Assembly: GCF_944387245.1 (NCBI RefSeq)
Contig: NZ_CALXEE010000012.1
Span: forward strand, 1-36,800
Direction of reading: 5' to 3'
Origin: an uncultured Intestinimonas sp.
GTDB lineage: Bacteria > Bacillota > Clostridia > Oscillospirales > Oscillospiraceae
Length of the DNA: 36,800 bases
Below, in pieces: positions 7,046 to 16,013 of the stretch; positions within the stretch are counted from its first letter, which is position 1; each line of letters opens with the position of its first letter. Position numbers and translations under genes: made by a program. The notes under the pieces were generated by a model. It ran no database searches, was not told where the DNA came from, and saw only the letters and a program-made list of their open reading frames with translations.

Positions 7046-7411
7046 ATGGCCGCTGTTTTGTACTATGAACCCCTTGTGATGATGGGTCCCGGCGCCATTG
7101 CCCGGGTGTGCGGCCGGTTCGGCCTGACGGTGATCCCGGTGCCCCGGGACCGGGTGGGCCAGACCGTGGGCTTTCTGGCGGGCTACCAGGGCTTTCCCGA
7201 GCGTCCGGAAAAGGAGAAGCCGCCGGAGGACCGGGTGCTGGTGTTCTGCGAGGTGGACCGGGAGACCCTGGACCAGGTGCTGGAGGCCCTGAAGGCCGAC
7301 GGCGCCCCCACCTCCCTGAAGGCCATCCTTACCGGCACCAACGCCGGCTGGCCCTTCGCCCGCCTGGCCCGGGAGCTCTCAGCGGAGCACCGTGCCATGG
7401 GCGGGCGCTGA
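7046..7411 (+). CDS. DUF3783-type small protein
   Basis: A 121-residue soluble protein beginning MAAVLYYEPLVMMG. It fits the DUF3783 family as I know it: a short Firmicutes protein starting with a beta strand, a middle motif of the kind GQTVGFLAGY, and a second half with VLVFCEVDRETLDQVLEALKADGAPTSLKAILTGTN. The family has no established function; a small alpha/beta fold that compares or binds something is as far as the sequence goes. A strong AAAGGAGGGC site stands before ATG 7046. It is the first gene after a promoter at 6960-6989, 60 nt before the exporter genes. Co-transcription with ThrE is likely, but a functional link is not shown. Confidence 0.7.
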   Translation: MAAVLYYEPLVMMGPGAIARVCGRFGLTVIPVPRDRVGQTVGFLAGYQGFPERPEKEKPPEDRVLVFCEVDRETLDQVLEALKADGAPTSLKAILTGTNAGWPFARLARELSAEHRAMGGR

Positions 7412-7471
7412 AAACTTTTTGATATGCCGCGCCGTCTGAGGAATGAGGGCGGCAGAGAGGAGCCGACGGCC

Positions 7472-8242
7472 TTGGATTATGATAAACTGCTGACCCTGAG
7501 CAGCGATCTGGGCTACCATCTCCTGCTCAGCGGTGCGGAGATCTACCGGGTGGAGGAGTCGGTCCACTACCTGCTCACCGCCTACGGGGTGGAGACGGGA
7601 GAGGTCTTTGTCATCCCCAACTGCGTCATCGTCAGCCTGACGGCGCCGGGCCAGAAGCCCATCACCCGGGTGCGGCGTGTGCCCGGCCACGGCACCGACA
7701 TCAGCCGGATGGAGGCCCTCAACGACCTGTGCCGGCGGCTGTGCGCCTGTCCTCCCGATCTGGACCGGGCGGGCGAGGAGCTGGACGGTGTGATCCGGGA
7801 GGTTCACCGCACCCCCATGGCCGTGGAGCTGGCGGCCTATGTGCTCCTCACCTCGGCCTTCTGCCTCCTCTTCGGCGGCACCGCCCGGGACGCCTTCTGC
7901 GGCGGTGTCTGCGGTCTGGCCGTGGGACTGGTGGTCCCCTTCCTGGCCCGGCTGGGCACCAACCTCTTCTTCAAGGCCATGGTGGGCGGCTTTTTCTGCG
8001 GCCTGCTGGCCGCCGGTCTCACCGACCTGGGCGTGGGGGAGCACATTGACCTCATCATCACCGGCGCCATCATGGCCCAGGCGCCCGGTCTGGTCATCAC
8101 CAACTTTATGCGGGACATCATGGCAGGGGATATGATGTCCGGCCTGGTGAAGCTGGCCGAGGCCCTGCTCACCGGTGCCGGCATCGCCCTGGGCACCGGT
8201 GTGGCCCTGAGCCTGGTGAGCGCGTTATGGGGGGTGCTGTGA
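7472..8242 (+). CDS. Threonine/serine exporter, ThrE N-terminal part (PF06738 type)
   Basis: A 256-residue protein corresponding to the N-terminal half of Corynebacterium ThrE: a cytoplasmic region of about 120 residues (SDLGYHLLLSGAEIYRVEESVHYLLTAYGVE, then the EVHRTPMAVELAAYV segment), followed by about five membrane helices. In many Firmicutes the exporter is split into two proteins, and the second follows directly with a 1-nt overlap. The start is taken as TTG 7472, giving (M)DYDKLL as in relatives, because GAGAGGAG (7455-7462) lies 9 nt upstream. An in-frame ATG at 7424 would add 16 residues but has no ribosome site. Predicted role: efflux of threonine, serine or a related small solute. 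Specificity is not proven. Confidence 0.82.
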   Translation: MDYDKLLTLSSDLGYHLLLSGAEIYRVEESVHYLLTAYGVETGEVFVIPNCVIVSLTAPGQKPITRVRRVPGHGTDISRMEALNDLCRRLCACPPDLDRAGEELDGVIREVHRTPMAVELAAYVLLTSAFCLLFGGTARDAFCGGVCGLAVGLVVPFLARLGTNLFFKAMVGGFFCGLLAAGLTDLGVGEHIDLIITGAIMAQAPGLVITNFMRDIMAGDMMSGLVKLAEALLTGAGIALGTGVALSLVSALWGVL

Positions 8243-8670
8243 TGGAGCTGTTTCTGCCCTGTCTCTACGCCTTTCTGGCCTGCCTGGGCTTCTGCGTTCT
8301 CTTCCGCATCAACGGCCTGGGGGCGGTGCTCTGCTCCCTGGGGGGCGCCCTGGCCTGGCTGGTCTACCTCCTCACCGGGCCCATCATGGGGAACAACGAT
8401 GTCATCCAGTATTTCTGGGCGGCGGTCTTTCTCTCGGCCTACGCCGAGGTCATGGCCCGGGTGCGCAAGTGCCCCGCCACCGGCTACCTGCTCATCGCCT
8501 TTATCCCCCTGGTGCCCGGCGCAGGCATCTACAACATGATGGACGCCGCCCTCCGGGGCAACACCCAGGACTTCCTCAACACCGGCCTCCACACCCTGAG
8601 CATCGCCGGTTCCCTGGCGGTGGGAGTGCTGGTGGTGTCCTCCCTGGTGCGGATGTACAGCATGCTCTAG
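8242..8670 (+). CDS. Threonine/serine exporter, ThrE C-terminal part (ThrE_2 / PF12821 type)
   Basis: A 142-residue membrane protein with about four to five helices. It carries PLVPGAGIYNMMDA, close to the family signature P-x-V-P-G-x-x-x-Y. It matches the C-terminal half of full-length ThrE. Its ATG overlaps the stop codon of the preceding N-terminal half (TGATG at 8240-8244), which indicates translational coupling and a two-subunit exporter. A purine-rich GGGGGG (8229-8234) serves as ribosome site. An upstream in-frame ATG at 8227 is less likely. Confidence 0.85.
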   Translation: MELFLPCLYAFLACLGFCVLFRINGLGAVLCSLGGALAWLVYLLTGPIMGNNDVIQYFWAAVFLSAYAEVMARVRKCPATGYLLIAFIPLVPGAGIYNMMDAALRGNTQDFLNTGLHTLSIAGSLAVGVLVVSSLVRMYSML

Positions 8671-8702
8671 CACCGGAGGCGGACGGAAAGGGGAGAGCAG
8701 CC

Positions 8703-9410
8703 TTGAGACGCTATGACATCGTCCTGCTGGACGCCGACAATACCCTTTTTGACTTCAACGCCGCTGAGGCCCAGGCCCTGGACGCCGTGCTGGCGGAGTT
8801 CGGCTGGCCCCGTGACGAGGGGACCAAACGGGCCTATCTGGAGATCAACCACGCTCTGTGGTCGGCCTTCGACCGGGGGGAGGCGGAGGAGGACTTCCTC
8901 ACGGTGGAGCGGTTCCGCCTGCTGGGGGAGCGCCTTGGCCGGTGCGCCGACCCGGCGGAGATGAACCGCCGGTACCTGGACCACCTGGGGAAGTGCTCCC
9001 TGCTCCTTCCCGGGGTGGAGGCACTGTGCCGCACCCTGCGGGAGGCTGGCTGCCGCCTGGCCCTGGCCACCAACGGGGTGGCCAGGGTCCAGTACGCCCG
9101 GCTGGCGGGCTCCCCCCTGGCCCCCTACCTGGAGCGGCTCTTCATCTCGGGGGAGATGGGGACCCGGAAGCCGGAGCCGGCCTTTTTCCACGCCGCCCTC
9201 TCCGCCATGGGGGCGGAGGATAGAAAACGCTGCGTCATGGTGGGGGACGGCCTGGGCTCCGACGTAAAGGGGGCCCTATGTGCCGGCCTGGACGTCATCT
9301 GGTTCGCGCCCGGCGGCGGCACTGCTCCGGCGGAGCTGAAACCCACCTATACCGCCCGCTCCCTGGAGGAGGTCGGGCGCATCATTTGTTCCACACCTCG
9401 GAATACATAG
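8703..9410 (+). CDS. yjjG: HAD-family phosphatase, YjjG-type pyrimidine 5'-nucleotidase
   Basis: A 235-residue HAD hydrolase. Motif I is LLDADNTLFDF, with nucleophile Asp10 and acid/base Asp12; DADNTLFDF is typical of the YjjG group. Motif II is in LALATNG, motif III is the Lys of GTRKPEP, and motif IV is VMVGDGLGSDVKGA. The cap is the helical C1 type between motifs I and II. YjjG proteins remove phosphate from UMP/dUMP/dTMP and non-canonical pyrimidine nucleotides as housecleaning enzymes. The frame is open far upstream, but alignment to motif I and AAAGGGGAGAG (8688-8698) point to the TTG at 8703, a non-ATG start. It follows the ThrE genes by 32 nt, with no obvious functional link. Confidence 0.85.
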   Translation: MRRYDIVLLDADNTLFDFNAAEAQALDAVLAEFGWPRDEGTKRAYLEINHALWSAFDRGEAEEDFLTVERFRLLGERLGRCADPAEMNRRYLDHLGKCSLLLPGVEALCRTLREAGCRLALATNGVARVQYARLAGSPLAPYLERLFISGEMGTRKPEPAFFHAALSAMGAEDRKRCVMVGDGLGSDVKGALCAGLDVIWFAPGGGTAPAELKPTYTARSLEEVGRIICSTPRNT

Positions 9411-9426
9411 AGAGGAGATCCTAGGC

Positions 9427-10422
9427 ATGCAGAAAACTGCGGGGGCACCCGGCGCTCCCGAGCCCAAGAAGCGAGACCGGGAGGTGGGCCACCGGCGGCG
9501 GCTGGCCCTGAGCGCCCTGTTGGCCTGTGTGGCCCTCATCGGGGCGGTGTCCCTGGGGGCCCTGGCACAGTCCTCTGCCCCGGCGGAGGAGACGGCGGCC
9601 CCACCGGCTGGGACCCGTGCGGTGACGCCGCCGGAGGCCTCCGGGCCAGCCACCATGGAGACAACTGCCCCCGTACCGCCGGAGCCCACTCCCACCCCAA
9701 CGCCCACGCCCACACCGGTGCCGGCCTTTGACTTCACCCAGCCCGCGCCGGAGAGGTTGCCGGTGGAGGACGACTGGTTCTCCGACGCCGTTTTTATCGG
9801 GGACTCGCGCACCGACGGCCTGCGGCTTTACAGCGGCATCCGGGGGGCGGACTTTCTGGCCTATAAGTCCCTCATGATTTTCCACGTGGTGGGCAATGAC
9901 CGGGTGGACCAGCGGGCCGTACCCCTCAACGGCGTGGGTGACAAGAAGCTGGTGCTGGAGTGGCTGGACGAGAAGCAGTACGCCAAGGTCTACCTCATGT
10001 TCGGCATCAATGAGCTGGGCTATGGGGACGACGGCGCCTTCGCCGAGGCCTTTTCCCGGACGGTGGATGAGGTCCGGGCCCGGCAGCCGGAGGCCGTGAT
10101 CTACATCCAGTCCCTGGTGCCCATCGAGCCGGAGAAGGCCTACAAGACCAACCCGGCCTCCTGGCTCAACAACGACAACGTGGCCCGGTATAATGAACTC
10201 CTCCGGCAGGTGTGCGCCGACAAGGGTGTGGTCTATGTGGATGTGGCCTCCGCCCTGGTGAACGATGCCGGAATTTTGCCCCCAGAGGGGACTACTGACG
10301 GCATCCACTTCACCCGGAGCTGGTATGAGAAGTGGTACGCCTACTTAAAGACCCACACCGTGGACCCGGCGGAGTATGCCGCGGGCCAGCCGGTGGCGGA
10401 GACAGAGGAGATGTCGCAATGA
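9427..10422 (+). CDS. Membrane-anchored SGNH/GDSL hydrolase
   Basis: A 331-residue protein with a short basic cytoplasmic tail, one membrane anchor (about 26-47), a Pro/Thr/Ala-rich wall-spanning linker (about 50-98, including repeated PT units) and an extracellular SGNH hydrolase domain. Block I is FIGDSRTDG with Ser127, block III FGINELGY supplies the Asn, and block V DGIHFT supplies Asp291 and His294. Such enzymes remove or move acyl or acetyl groups on cell-wall or surface polysaccharides. The substrate cannot be read from the sequence. The ribosome site GAGAGGAGAT precedes the ATG. The stop codon overlaps the start of the DUF4358 lipoprotein gene (ATGA), and both products are predicted outside the membrane. 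A relative could be an acyltransferase instead of a hydrolase. Confidence 0.87.
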   Translation: MQKTAGAPGAPEPKKRDREVGHRRRLALSALLACVALIGAVSLGALAQSSAPAEETAAPPAGTRAVTPPEASGPATMETTAPVPPEPTPTPTPTPTPVPAFDFTQPAPERLPVEDDWFSDAVFIGDSRTDGLRLYSGIRGADFLAYKSLMIFHVVGNDRVDQRAVPLNGVGDKKLVLEWLDEKQYAKVYLMFGINELGYGDDGAFAEAFSRTVDEVRARQPEAVIYIQSLVPIEPEKAYKTNPASWLNNDNVARYNELLRQVCADKGVVYVDVASALVNDAGILPPEGTTDGIHFTRSWYEKWYAYLKTHTVDPAEYAAGQPVAETEEMSQ

Positions 10423-10886
10423 AAAAGCTGATGGTAGTGTTGACCGCCCTGACCCTAGCGGTATTAGCGGCCTGCGGCGGAAAAGATCCCGCCCCTTCGG
10501 GCTATGACCCGCAGACCACAGCGCAGGCTCTGCTGGATTCGGGTGCCTTTACCCAGGAGCTCTCCCAGTTGGATGCCGACCTGGTGTCAGCCTACCTGGG
10601 TCTGGAGAGCCAGCCGGAGGAGGCGGTGGTCTACACCTCCATGGAGGGAGGATATGAGGAGCTGGCTGTGCTGACCATGGCCGACGAGGGTTCCGCCGCC
10701 AGTGCCAAACAGGCGGTGGAGGAGCATGTGACGGCTCAGACCGAGACAGAGACGGAGGTTCAGTATAAGCCTGAGGATCTGCCCAAGCTGAAGGACGCCG
10801 TGATCCGCCAGGCCGGCAATACCGTGGTGCTGGTGGTGGCCGCCGACTATGACGCTGTCAGCACCGTTCTGGACGGCAATGGCTGA
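10419..10886 (+). CDS. DUF4358 family lipoprotein
   Basis: A 155-residue exported lipoprotein. The signal peptide MKKLMVVLTALTLAVLAAC ends in a lipobox LAAC with the modified Cys19. The rest fits DUF4358: LLDSGAFTQELSQLDADLVSAYLGLE near the start, a VVYTSMEGGYEELAVLTM strand-helix, and the C-terminal PEDLPKLKDAVIRQAGNTVVLVVAADYD. The family function is unknown. In Clostridia these genes often sit beside SGNH hydrolases and sometimes MBOAT acyltransferases, suggesting a role in surface acyl modification (inference from context). The ATG overlaps the previous stop. A longer upstream frame was discarded because it removes the signal peptide from the N-terminus. Confidence 0.82.
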   Translation: MKKLMVVLTALTLAVLAACGGKDPAPSGYDPQTTAQALLDSGAFTQELSQLDADLVSAYLGLESQPEEAVVYTSMEGGYEELAVLTMADEGSAASAKQAVEEHVTAQTETETEVQYKPEDLPKLKDAVIRQAGNTVVLVVAADYDAVSTVLDGNG

Positions 10887-10927
10887 GCTTTTCGGAACGA
10901 AGTAGGGAGAATCCGCCCAAAATCAAT

Positions 10928-10985
10928 AAAAATACCCCATTTTCCGGATAGAGGCAAACTCTGACCGGGAAATGGGGTATTTTTT
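10928..10985. terminator. Bidirectional terminator between convergent genes
   Basis: AAATACCCCATTTTCCGG (10930-10947) pairs with CCGGGAAATGGGGTATTT (from 10965), with one G-U pair. The stem is flanked by an A run on the left (10928-10932) and a T run on the right (10980-10985), so it can end transcripts of the DUF4358 gene on + and the CPBP gene on -. Confidence 0.88.
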
Positions 10986-11019
10986 CATTGCTTTTTCTCC
11001 GATTACACAGGGGGAGCGT

Positions 11020-11892
11020 TTAGAGAAGGGTGAGACTGGCTTTCAGAGTATAGGCGGTGTCAAAGAGGATCACAACCCAGAGCATGGGGGAGGAGAGCAT
11101 ATTGGCCGGCCGCAAAGGGGAGGATTGGGTGGAAAGCCACCGGGGCTGCTTTTTCTTGCGGGATACCAGAAGAAGGGTGCCCAGCAGGGCCACCAGAAAG
11201 CTGCCGAATACCAGGCACAGGAGGATAAGGGAACCCGCTGTCCCCGCCTCTTTGAGGAGGGGGAGGGCGGTAGATACCGTATTACCGGCAATGTGCAGGC
11301 AGATGGCGGCAGGCAGGGAGTAGCGGAGTGCGGCATATCCATAGATCAGACCACTCAGGCAGGCGGACAGGCCCTGATACAGATCGTGGTGCATCAGCCC
11401 AAAGCAGATCGATGAGAGGACCAGGGCAAAAAGGGCGCCATAAGGCCGGAGCCTGGAGAGCAGGACACCCCGATAGATAAGCTCCTCCAAAACAGGGCCC
11501 AGAAGACAGACATATATGGCCAGTATCGGTGAAAATGCCGATTCTGGGGCGGCGGCTGGCTGGGCACTCAGTCCCGCAAAGCGCAGAAGGCTATCCAGGC
11601 CTGGGGTAGAGAAAGAGACGACCAGTTTGAAGGTCATGTCCAAGCCGAACAGGTAGAGGAGGGCGGTTGCCCCGGGCCGTTCGGCGGCGGACCGGGAGGA
11701 CCAGGGACTTTGGATGCGGCCATACAGGAGGACGGGAAAGGAGGCGAGACAGGCGCTGGCCAGGGTGGCAGCATCTGCCGGAAGGTGCAGCCGGGGAAAC
11801 ACAAGACGCTGCAAAAGGATAAAAATAACGCTATATGCCAGCAGGCAGAACCAGAGGGTGGAAGACCCCAGTCTTCTTTGGAGAAGCGTCAC
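11020..11892 (-). CDS. CPBP family intramembrane metalloprotease (Abi/Rce1-like)
   Basis: A 290-residue protein with about eight membrane segments. The three CPBP motifs are all present: EExxxR in GPVLEELIYRG (Glu136, Glu137, Arg141), FxxxH in CFGLMHHD (Phe164, His168) and HxxxN in LHIAGNT (His200, Asn204). These form the intramembrane active site of Rce1-type glutamic/metallo proteases. In Firmicutes, relatives are linked to bacteriocin self-immunity or membrane protein processing, but nothing nearby looks like a bacteriocin locus. The start is set at GTG 11892 because AGGAGG (complement of 11902-11907) lies 9 nt upstream; the GTG at 11928 would be upstream of that site. It is a single-gene unit between two terminators. 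Confidence 0.87.
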   Translation of the reverse strand: MTLLQRRLGSSTLWFCLLAYSVIFILLQRLVFPRLHLPADAATLASACLASFPVLLYGRIQSPWSSRSAAERPGATALLYLFGLDMTFKLVVSFSTPGLDSLLRFAGLSAQPAAAPESAFSPILAIYVCLLGPVLEELIYRGVLLSRLRPYGALFALVLSSICFGLMHHDLYQGLSACLSGLIYGYAALRYSLPAAICLHIAGNTVSTALPLLKEAGTAGSLILLCLVFGSFLVALLGTLLLVSRKKKQPRWLSTQSSPLRPANMLSSPMLWVVILFDTAYTLKASLTLL

Positions 11893-11952
11893 AGATGAAA
11901 ACCTCCTGTAAAGCGCGTGCCAGAGCACAGGCTGAATTGATGATATGCAAAT

Positions 11953-11961
11953 ATAATAGCA
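11953..11961 (-). promoter_or_regulatory. Putative extended -10 promoter of the CPBP gene
   Basis: On the - strand TGC-TATTAT forms an extended -10 element with no clear -35. It lies 46 nt before the AGGAGG site, in an AT-rich gap, the only such stretch between the CPBP and V-ATPase units. Confidence 0.4.
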
Positions 11962-12032
11962 TAACGCAGAGGCGAGATTTTTTAAGATTCGAGAAAGGAT
12001 CCTTTAAATTCGGAAGGACCGTCGTATGGAGG

Positions 12033-12075
12033 GAAAGAAAACGACTAGATGCGCCCGAAACGGCAGCATCTGGTC
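12033..12075 (-). terminator. Terminator at the end of the V-ATPase operon
   Basis: On the - strand GACCAGATGC and GCATCTAGTC pair with one mismatch, with an inner CCG/CGG extension. They are followed by GTTTTCTTTC. It lies 41 nt beyond the ntpD stop codon. Confidence 0.7.
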
Positions 12076-12115
12076 TTCTCCCAGCCCTTTGGTCCCGGAC
12101 AAGGAGGGAGAGTCC

Positions 12116-12817
12116 TCACAGCTCCTCCTGGGCCTGGAACGACTGCATGGCCTGCTGGTCGGCCTCCCGCTTGTCCTCAATGGCTTCCTTCAGGAGCATA
12201 TCCTTCACCTTCATGAGGCGGATGGTGTTGGAGCGCTCGTTCTCATCCAGCTTCATGGAGATATACTTGATGGACTCCTGCATCTGAGGGATCTTGACAT
12301 ATTCCAGGGCGTTGACCCGGCGGCGGGTCTTTTCGATCTCCTCCGCCAGGAGCTGGGCGGTCTTCTCCATCTCGGCCAGGCGCAGCATGTCCTGAAAGAC
12401 GCCGGAGAGGGCGTCTACCGCGTCGTCCAATGCGCCGGAGGTAGCGGCAAAGCCGTAGGGGTACACGTCACCGGCGTCGGCGGTGCGGGTCTTGAAGTGG
12501 TACTGGGGCACGTTCACGGACATGATGTTCTGGAAGTCCATGGTGAGCTCCACAGACTGCTTGGGGTACATGAGGGATTGCTTGAGCATCTCGGTGGACA
12601 TGAGGGCGCTGGCCACGGTAAAGGAGCCGTGGGCCGCCATGAGGGCGTCCTCCACCTTCTTCCGGAGGGCGCGGTTCTCCCGCACCACGTCCAGAAACTG
12701 CTTCATGAGCTCGTCACGCTTGTCCTTGAGCAGCTTGTGGCCCCGGATGGAGGTCTTGAGCCGGGTCTTGAGCCGGGTCAGCTCCTGCCGGGTGGGGTTC
12801 ACATTGATGGCGGGCAT
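12116..12817 (-). CDS. ntpD: V-type ATPase subunit D
   Basis: A 233-residue mostly helical protein, the central rotor stalk that turns inside the A3B3 head. The N-terminus MPAINVNPTRQELTRLKTRLKTSIRGHKLLKDKRDELM is the family signature, and a long C-terminal helix (AQLLAEEIEKTRRRVNALEYVKIPQM) forms the other half of the coiled coil. Length is slightly above the usual 200-215. It is the last gene of the operon, 3 nt after ntpB, with a ribosome site (AGGGATAAGG) overlapping the ntpB stop. A terminator follows. Confidence 0.95.
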   Translation of the reverse strand: MPAINVNPTRQELTRLKTRLKTSIRGHKLLKDKRDELMKQFLDVVRENRALRKKVEDALMAAHGSFTVASALMSTEMLKQSLMYPKQSVELTMDFQNIMSVNVPQYHFKTRTADAGDVYPYGFAATSGALDDAVDALSGVFQDMLRLAEMEKTAQLLAEEIEKTRRRVNALEYVKIPQMQESIKYISMKLDENERSNTIRLMKVKDMLLKEAIEDKREADQQAMQSFQAQEEL

Positions 12818-12820
12818 ACC

Positions 12821-14203
12821 TTATCCCTCCTTTTTCGGGAGGTATTTCTCGATATACTCCGGCTTGATCCGCTTCAGCTCCGACTTGGGCAGAATGGAGA
12901 GCAGCTCCCAGCCCAGGTTCAGGGTCTCCTCGATGGAGCGGTTCTCATCGCTGCCCTGGGAGACATAGCGCTTTTCAAACTCGTCAGCGAACTTGGCGTA
13001 CAGCAGGTCGGTGGGGGAGAGGGCGGCCTCGCCCAGGATGCTCATGAGCTCCTTGTTCTCCTTACCGGTGGCGTAGGCGGCGAAGAGCTGGTTCATGGTG
13101 CCGGCGTGGTCCTCCCGGGTCTTGCCCACGCCGATGCCCTTATCCTTCAGACGGCTCAGGGAGGGCAGCACATCCACGGGGGGATTGACGCCCTTCCGGT
13201 AGAGCTCACGGGAGAGGATGATCTGCCCCTCGGTGATGTAGCCGGTGAGGTCGGGGATGGGGTGGGTCTTGTCGTCCTCGGGCATGGTGAGGATGGGGAT
13301 CATGGTGATGGAGCCGGGGCAGCCCAGACGGCGGCCGGCCCGCTCGTACATGGTGGCCAGGTCCGTGTAGAGGTAGCCGGGGTAGCCGCGGCGGCCCGGG
13401 ACCTCCTTCTTGGCCGCCGACACCTCACGAAGGGCCTCGGCGTAGTTGGTGATGTCGGTGAGGATGACCAGCACGTGCATGCCATTCTCAAAGGCCAGGT
13501 ACTCGGCGGCGGTGAGGGCCATACGGGGGGTGGCGATACGCTCGACGGCGGGGTCGTTGGCCAGATTGGTGAAGAGGACGGTGCGGTCGATGGCGCCGGT
13601 GCGGCGGAAGTCCTGGATGAAGAAGTCGGACTCCTCGAAGGTGATACCGATGGCGGCAAAGACCACGGCAAAGTTGCCGGCGTCGTCGCCCAGCACGCGG
13701 GCCTGACGGGCGATTTGGGCGGCCAGGTTGGCGTGGGGCAGACCGGAGCCGGAGAAGATGGGCAGCTTCTGACCACGGACCAGGGTGTTCAGGCCGTCAA
13801 TGGTGGAAATGCCCGTCTGAATAAACTCGTTGGGGTAGTCACGGGCGGCGGGGTTCATGGCCAGGCCGTTGATGTCCCGGAACTCCTCGGCCAGGATGTC
13901 GGGGCCGCCGTCGATGGGCCGGCCCATGCCGTTGAAGACGCGGCCCAGCATGTCGCCGGAGACGCCCAGCTGCAGGGGGTGACCCAGGAAACGGATCTTG
14001 GACTCCTTCAGGTTGATGCCGGCGGAGGGCTCGAAGAGCTGGACCACGGCGTTGTCGCCGTTGACCTCCAGCACCTTGCAGTGACGCAGGTCACCGTTGG
14101 GCAGCTCGATCTCGCCCAGCTCGTCGTAGGTGACCCCCTGGACCTGCTTGACCAGCATCAGAGGGCCGTTGATCTCCTGGATGGTACGATATTCACGGAT
14201 CAT
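12821..14203 (-). CDS. ntpB: V-type ATPase subunit B
   Basis: A 460-residue non-catalytic nucleotide-binding-fold subunit of the A3B3 head. It has the alpha/beta ATPase fold, but the P-loop is replaced by [19 protein letters not shown], lacking the GKT. That is normal for B subunits and separates it from the catalytic A subunit. It supplies the arginine finger to the A-B interface, from the C-terminal region ([42 protein letters not shown]). Its ATG overlaps the TGA of ntpA (ATGA at 14203-14200), suggesting translational coupling and balanced A:B synthesis. Length matches E. hirae NtpB. Confidence 0.97.
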   Translation of the reverse strand: MIREYRTIQEINGPLMLVKQVQGVTYDELGEIELPNGDLRHCKVLEVNGDNAVVQLFEPSAGINLKESKIRFLGHPLQLGVSGDMLGRVFNGMGRPIDGGPDILAEEFRDINGLAMNPAARDYPNEFIQTGISTIDGLNTLVRGQKLPIFSGSGLPHANLAAQIARQARVLGDDAGNFAVVFAAIGITFEESDFFIQDFRRTGAIDRTVLFTNLANDPAVERIATPRMALTAAEYLAFENGMHVLVILTDITNYAEALREVSAAKKEVPGRRGYPGYLYTDLATMYERAGRRLGCPGSITMIPILTMPEDDKTHPIPDLTGYITEGQIILSRELYRKGVNPPVDVLPSLSRLKDKGIGVGKTREDHAGTMNQLFAAYATGKENKELMSILGEAALSPTDLLYAKFADEFEKRYVSQGSDENRSIEETLNLGWELLSILPKSELKRIKPEYIEKYLPKKEG

Positions 14204-15975
14204 GCGTCTTCACCTCCCTTGGCCGCCACGGCGTCGATCTCCTGGGCCATTTCCTTGTCCATTTCGGCGTAAACGGCGGCGTACTCGCTGTCGGGGACGG
14301 TCTTGGCCCGGCCCATCTTCTCCCGGAAGGGGATGGCGAAGAGCTCGGTGACGCTGGCGCCCTTGGCGATGGCGGCCCGGCAGCGCTGGTCGTACTCCAG
14401 GATCATGCCCAGCATCTTGTCCTGGCGGTCGTAGTTGGAGTACCAGTCCACCTCCAGGAAGCCATTCTGCTGGAGGAAGTCCTCACGGAGCATCTTGGCG
14501 GTCTCCAGGGTGAGCTGGTCGCCGGCGGACAGGGAGTCCTTGCCCACCAGCTGGACGATCTCGTTGAGGCTGGCCTCCTCCTGGAGGATGGACATGGCCT
14601 TGTCGCGGTTCATCATGAACTGCTTGCCCAGGTGCTCATCGTACCAGGGCTTCAGGGAGTCCAGATACAGGGAGTAGGAGTTGAGCCAGTTGATGGCGGG
14701 GAAGTGGCGGCGGTAGGCCAGGGAGGAGTCCAGGGCCCAGAACACCTTGACGATACGCATGGTGGCCTGGGAGACGGGCTCGGAGAGGTCGCCGCCCGGA
14801 GGGGACACGGCGCCCACGGCGGTCAGGGAGCCCCGGCGGTCACCCTGGGAGGTGATGCACTCCACGGAGCCGGCCCGCTCGTAGAACTGGGCCAGACGGG
14901 AGGCCAGGTAGGCGGGGTAGCCCTCCTCGCCGGGCATCTCCTCCAGACGGCCGGACATCTCACGCAGGGCCTCGGCCCAGCGGGAGGTGGAGTCGGCGAT
15001 GACGGCCACGTCGTAGCCCATGTCGCGGAAGTACTCAGCAATGGTGATGCCGGTGTAGATGGAGGCTTCACGGGCGGCCACGGGCATATCGGAGGTGTTG
15101 GCGATGAGGACGGTCCGCTTCATGAGGGACTCGCCGGTACGGGGGTCCACCAGCTCGGGGAACTCCCGGAGCACGTCGGTCATCTCGTTGCCGCGCTCGC
15201 CGCAGCCGATGTAGATGACGATATCCACGTCGGACCACTTGGCCAGCTGGTGCTGCATGACGGTCTTGCCGGAGCCGAAGGGTCCGGGGATGGCGGCGGT
15301 GCCGCCCTTGGCCACGGGGAAGAGGGCGTCCACGATACGCTGGCCGGAGAGCAGAGGGGTCTTGGGGGGATACTTGTGCTTGTAGGGCCGGCCCACGCGG
15401 ACGGGCCACTTCTGCACCATGGTGAGGTTATGCTTCTCCCCCTTGTCGTCCACCAGCACGGCCACGGTGTCCAGCACGGTAAAGGAACCGGACTTGATGG
15501 ACTCGATGGTGCCGCTCATTCTAGGGGGGATCATGATCTTGTGGAGGACGGAGGGGGTCTCCTGGACGGTGCCGATAACGTCGCCGCCCACCACCTTGTC
15601 GCCCTTCTTGGCGGTGGCCACGAAGTCCCACTTCTTCTCCCGGTCCAGGGCGGGGACTTCGATGCCGCGGGTGATGGTGGAGCCGGCGATCTTCATGATG
15701 CCCTCCAGGGGGCGCTGGATGCCGTCGTAGATGTTTTCGATGAGGCCGGGGCCCAGCTCCACGGACAGGGGGGAGCCGGTGGTCTCCACCGCCGCGCCGG
15801 GACCCAGGCCGGAGGTCTCCTCGTAGACCTGGATGGAGGCCGAGTCGCCGTTCATGGTGAGGATCTCACCGATGAGGCGCTGCTCGCCCACGCGGACCAC
15901 GTCGGCCATGTTGGCGTCCGAAAGTCCGGTGGCCACCACCAGCGGTCCGGAGACTTTGACAATCTTTCCGCTCAA
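14200..15975 (-). CDS. ntpA: V-type ATPase catalytic subunit A
   Basis: A 591-residue catalytic subunit. The P-loop is GPFGSGKT (231-238), and the catalytic glutamate is Glu260 in GCGERGNE; these are one residue from the E. hirae NtpA positions Lys238 and Glu261, which supports the chosen start. The A-specific insert (about 110-200) is present before the ATPase core. ATP hydrolysis here drives ion pumping, or the reverse reaction makes ATP. The start is TTG 15975, because AGAAGG (complement of 15985-15990) lies 9 nt upstream and the N-terminus then reads (M)[14 protein letters not shown] as in relatives. A TTG at 16005 would add ten residues that include the ribosome site itself. Confidence 0.96.
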   Translation of the reverse strand: MSGKIVKVSGPLVVATGLSDANMADVVRVGEQRLIGEILTMNGDSASIQVYEETSGLGPGAAVETTGSPLSVELGPGLIENIYDGIQRPLEGIMKIAGSTITRGIEVPALDREKKWDFVATAKKGDKVVGGDVIGTVQETPSVLHKIMIPPRMSGTIESIKSGSFTVLDTVAVLVDDKGEKHNLTMVQKWPVRVGRPYKHKYPPKTPLLSGQRIVDALFPVAKGGTAAIPGPFGSGKTVMQHQLAKWSDVDIVIYIGCGERGNEMTDVLREFPELVDPRTGESLMKRTVLIANTSDMPVAAREASIYTGITIAEYFRDMGYDVAVIADSTSRWAEALREMSGRLEEMPGEEGYPAYLASRLAQFYERAGSVECITSQGDRRGSLTAVGAVSPPGGDLSEPVSQATMRIVKVFWALDSSLAYRRHFPAINWLNSYSLYLDSLKPWYDEHLGKQFMMNRDKAMSILQEEASLNEIVQLVGKDSLSAGDQLTLETAKMLREDFLQQNGFLEVDWYSNYDRQDKMLGMILEYDQRCRAAIAKGASVTELFAIPFREKMGRAKTVPDSEYAAVYAEMDKEMAQEIDAVAAKGGEDA

Positions 15976-16013
15976 ATATTTCGACCTTCTTTCGGGTGAT
16001 TTCAATGATGGGC

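Noticed and set aside
11020-11892. Bacteriocin immunity locus around the CPBP protease
   Set aside because: No small double-glycine leader peptide, ABC exporter or modification enzyme lies nearby; the CPBP gene stands alone between terminators.
12026-14272. A 748-codon open frame on the + strand opposite ntpB and ntpD
   Set aside because: It is antisense to clearly conserved V-ATPase genes, rich in Gly, Val, His and Leu with no domain, and arises from high GC at third positions. The same applies to 14632-15999 (+) and 16459-18108 (+).
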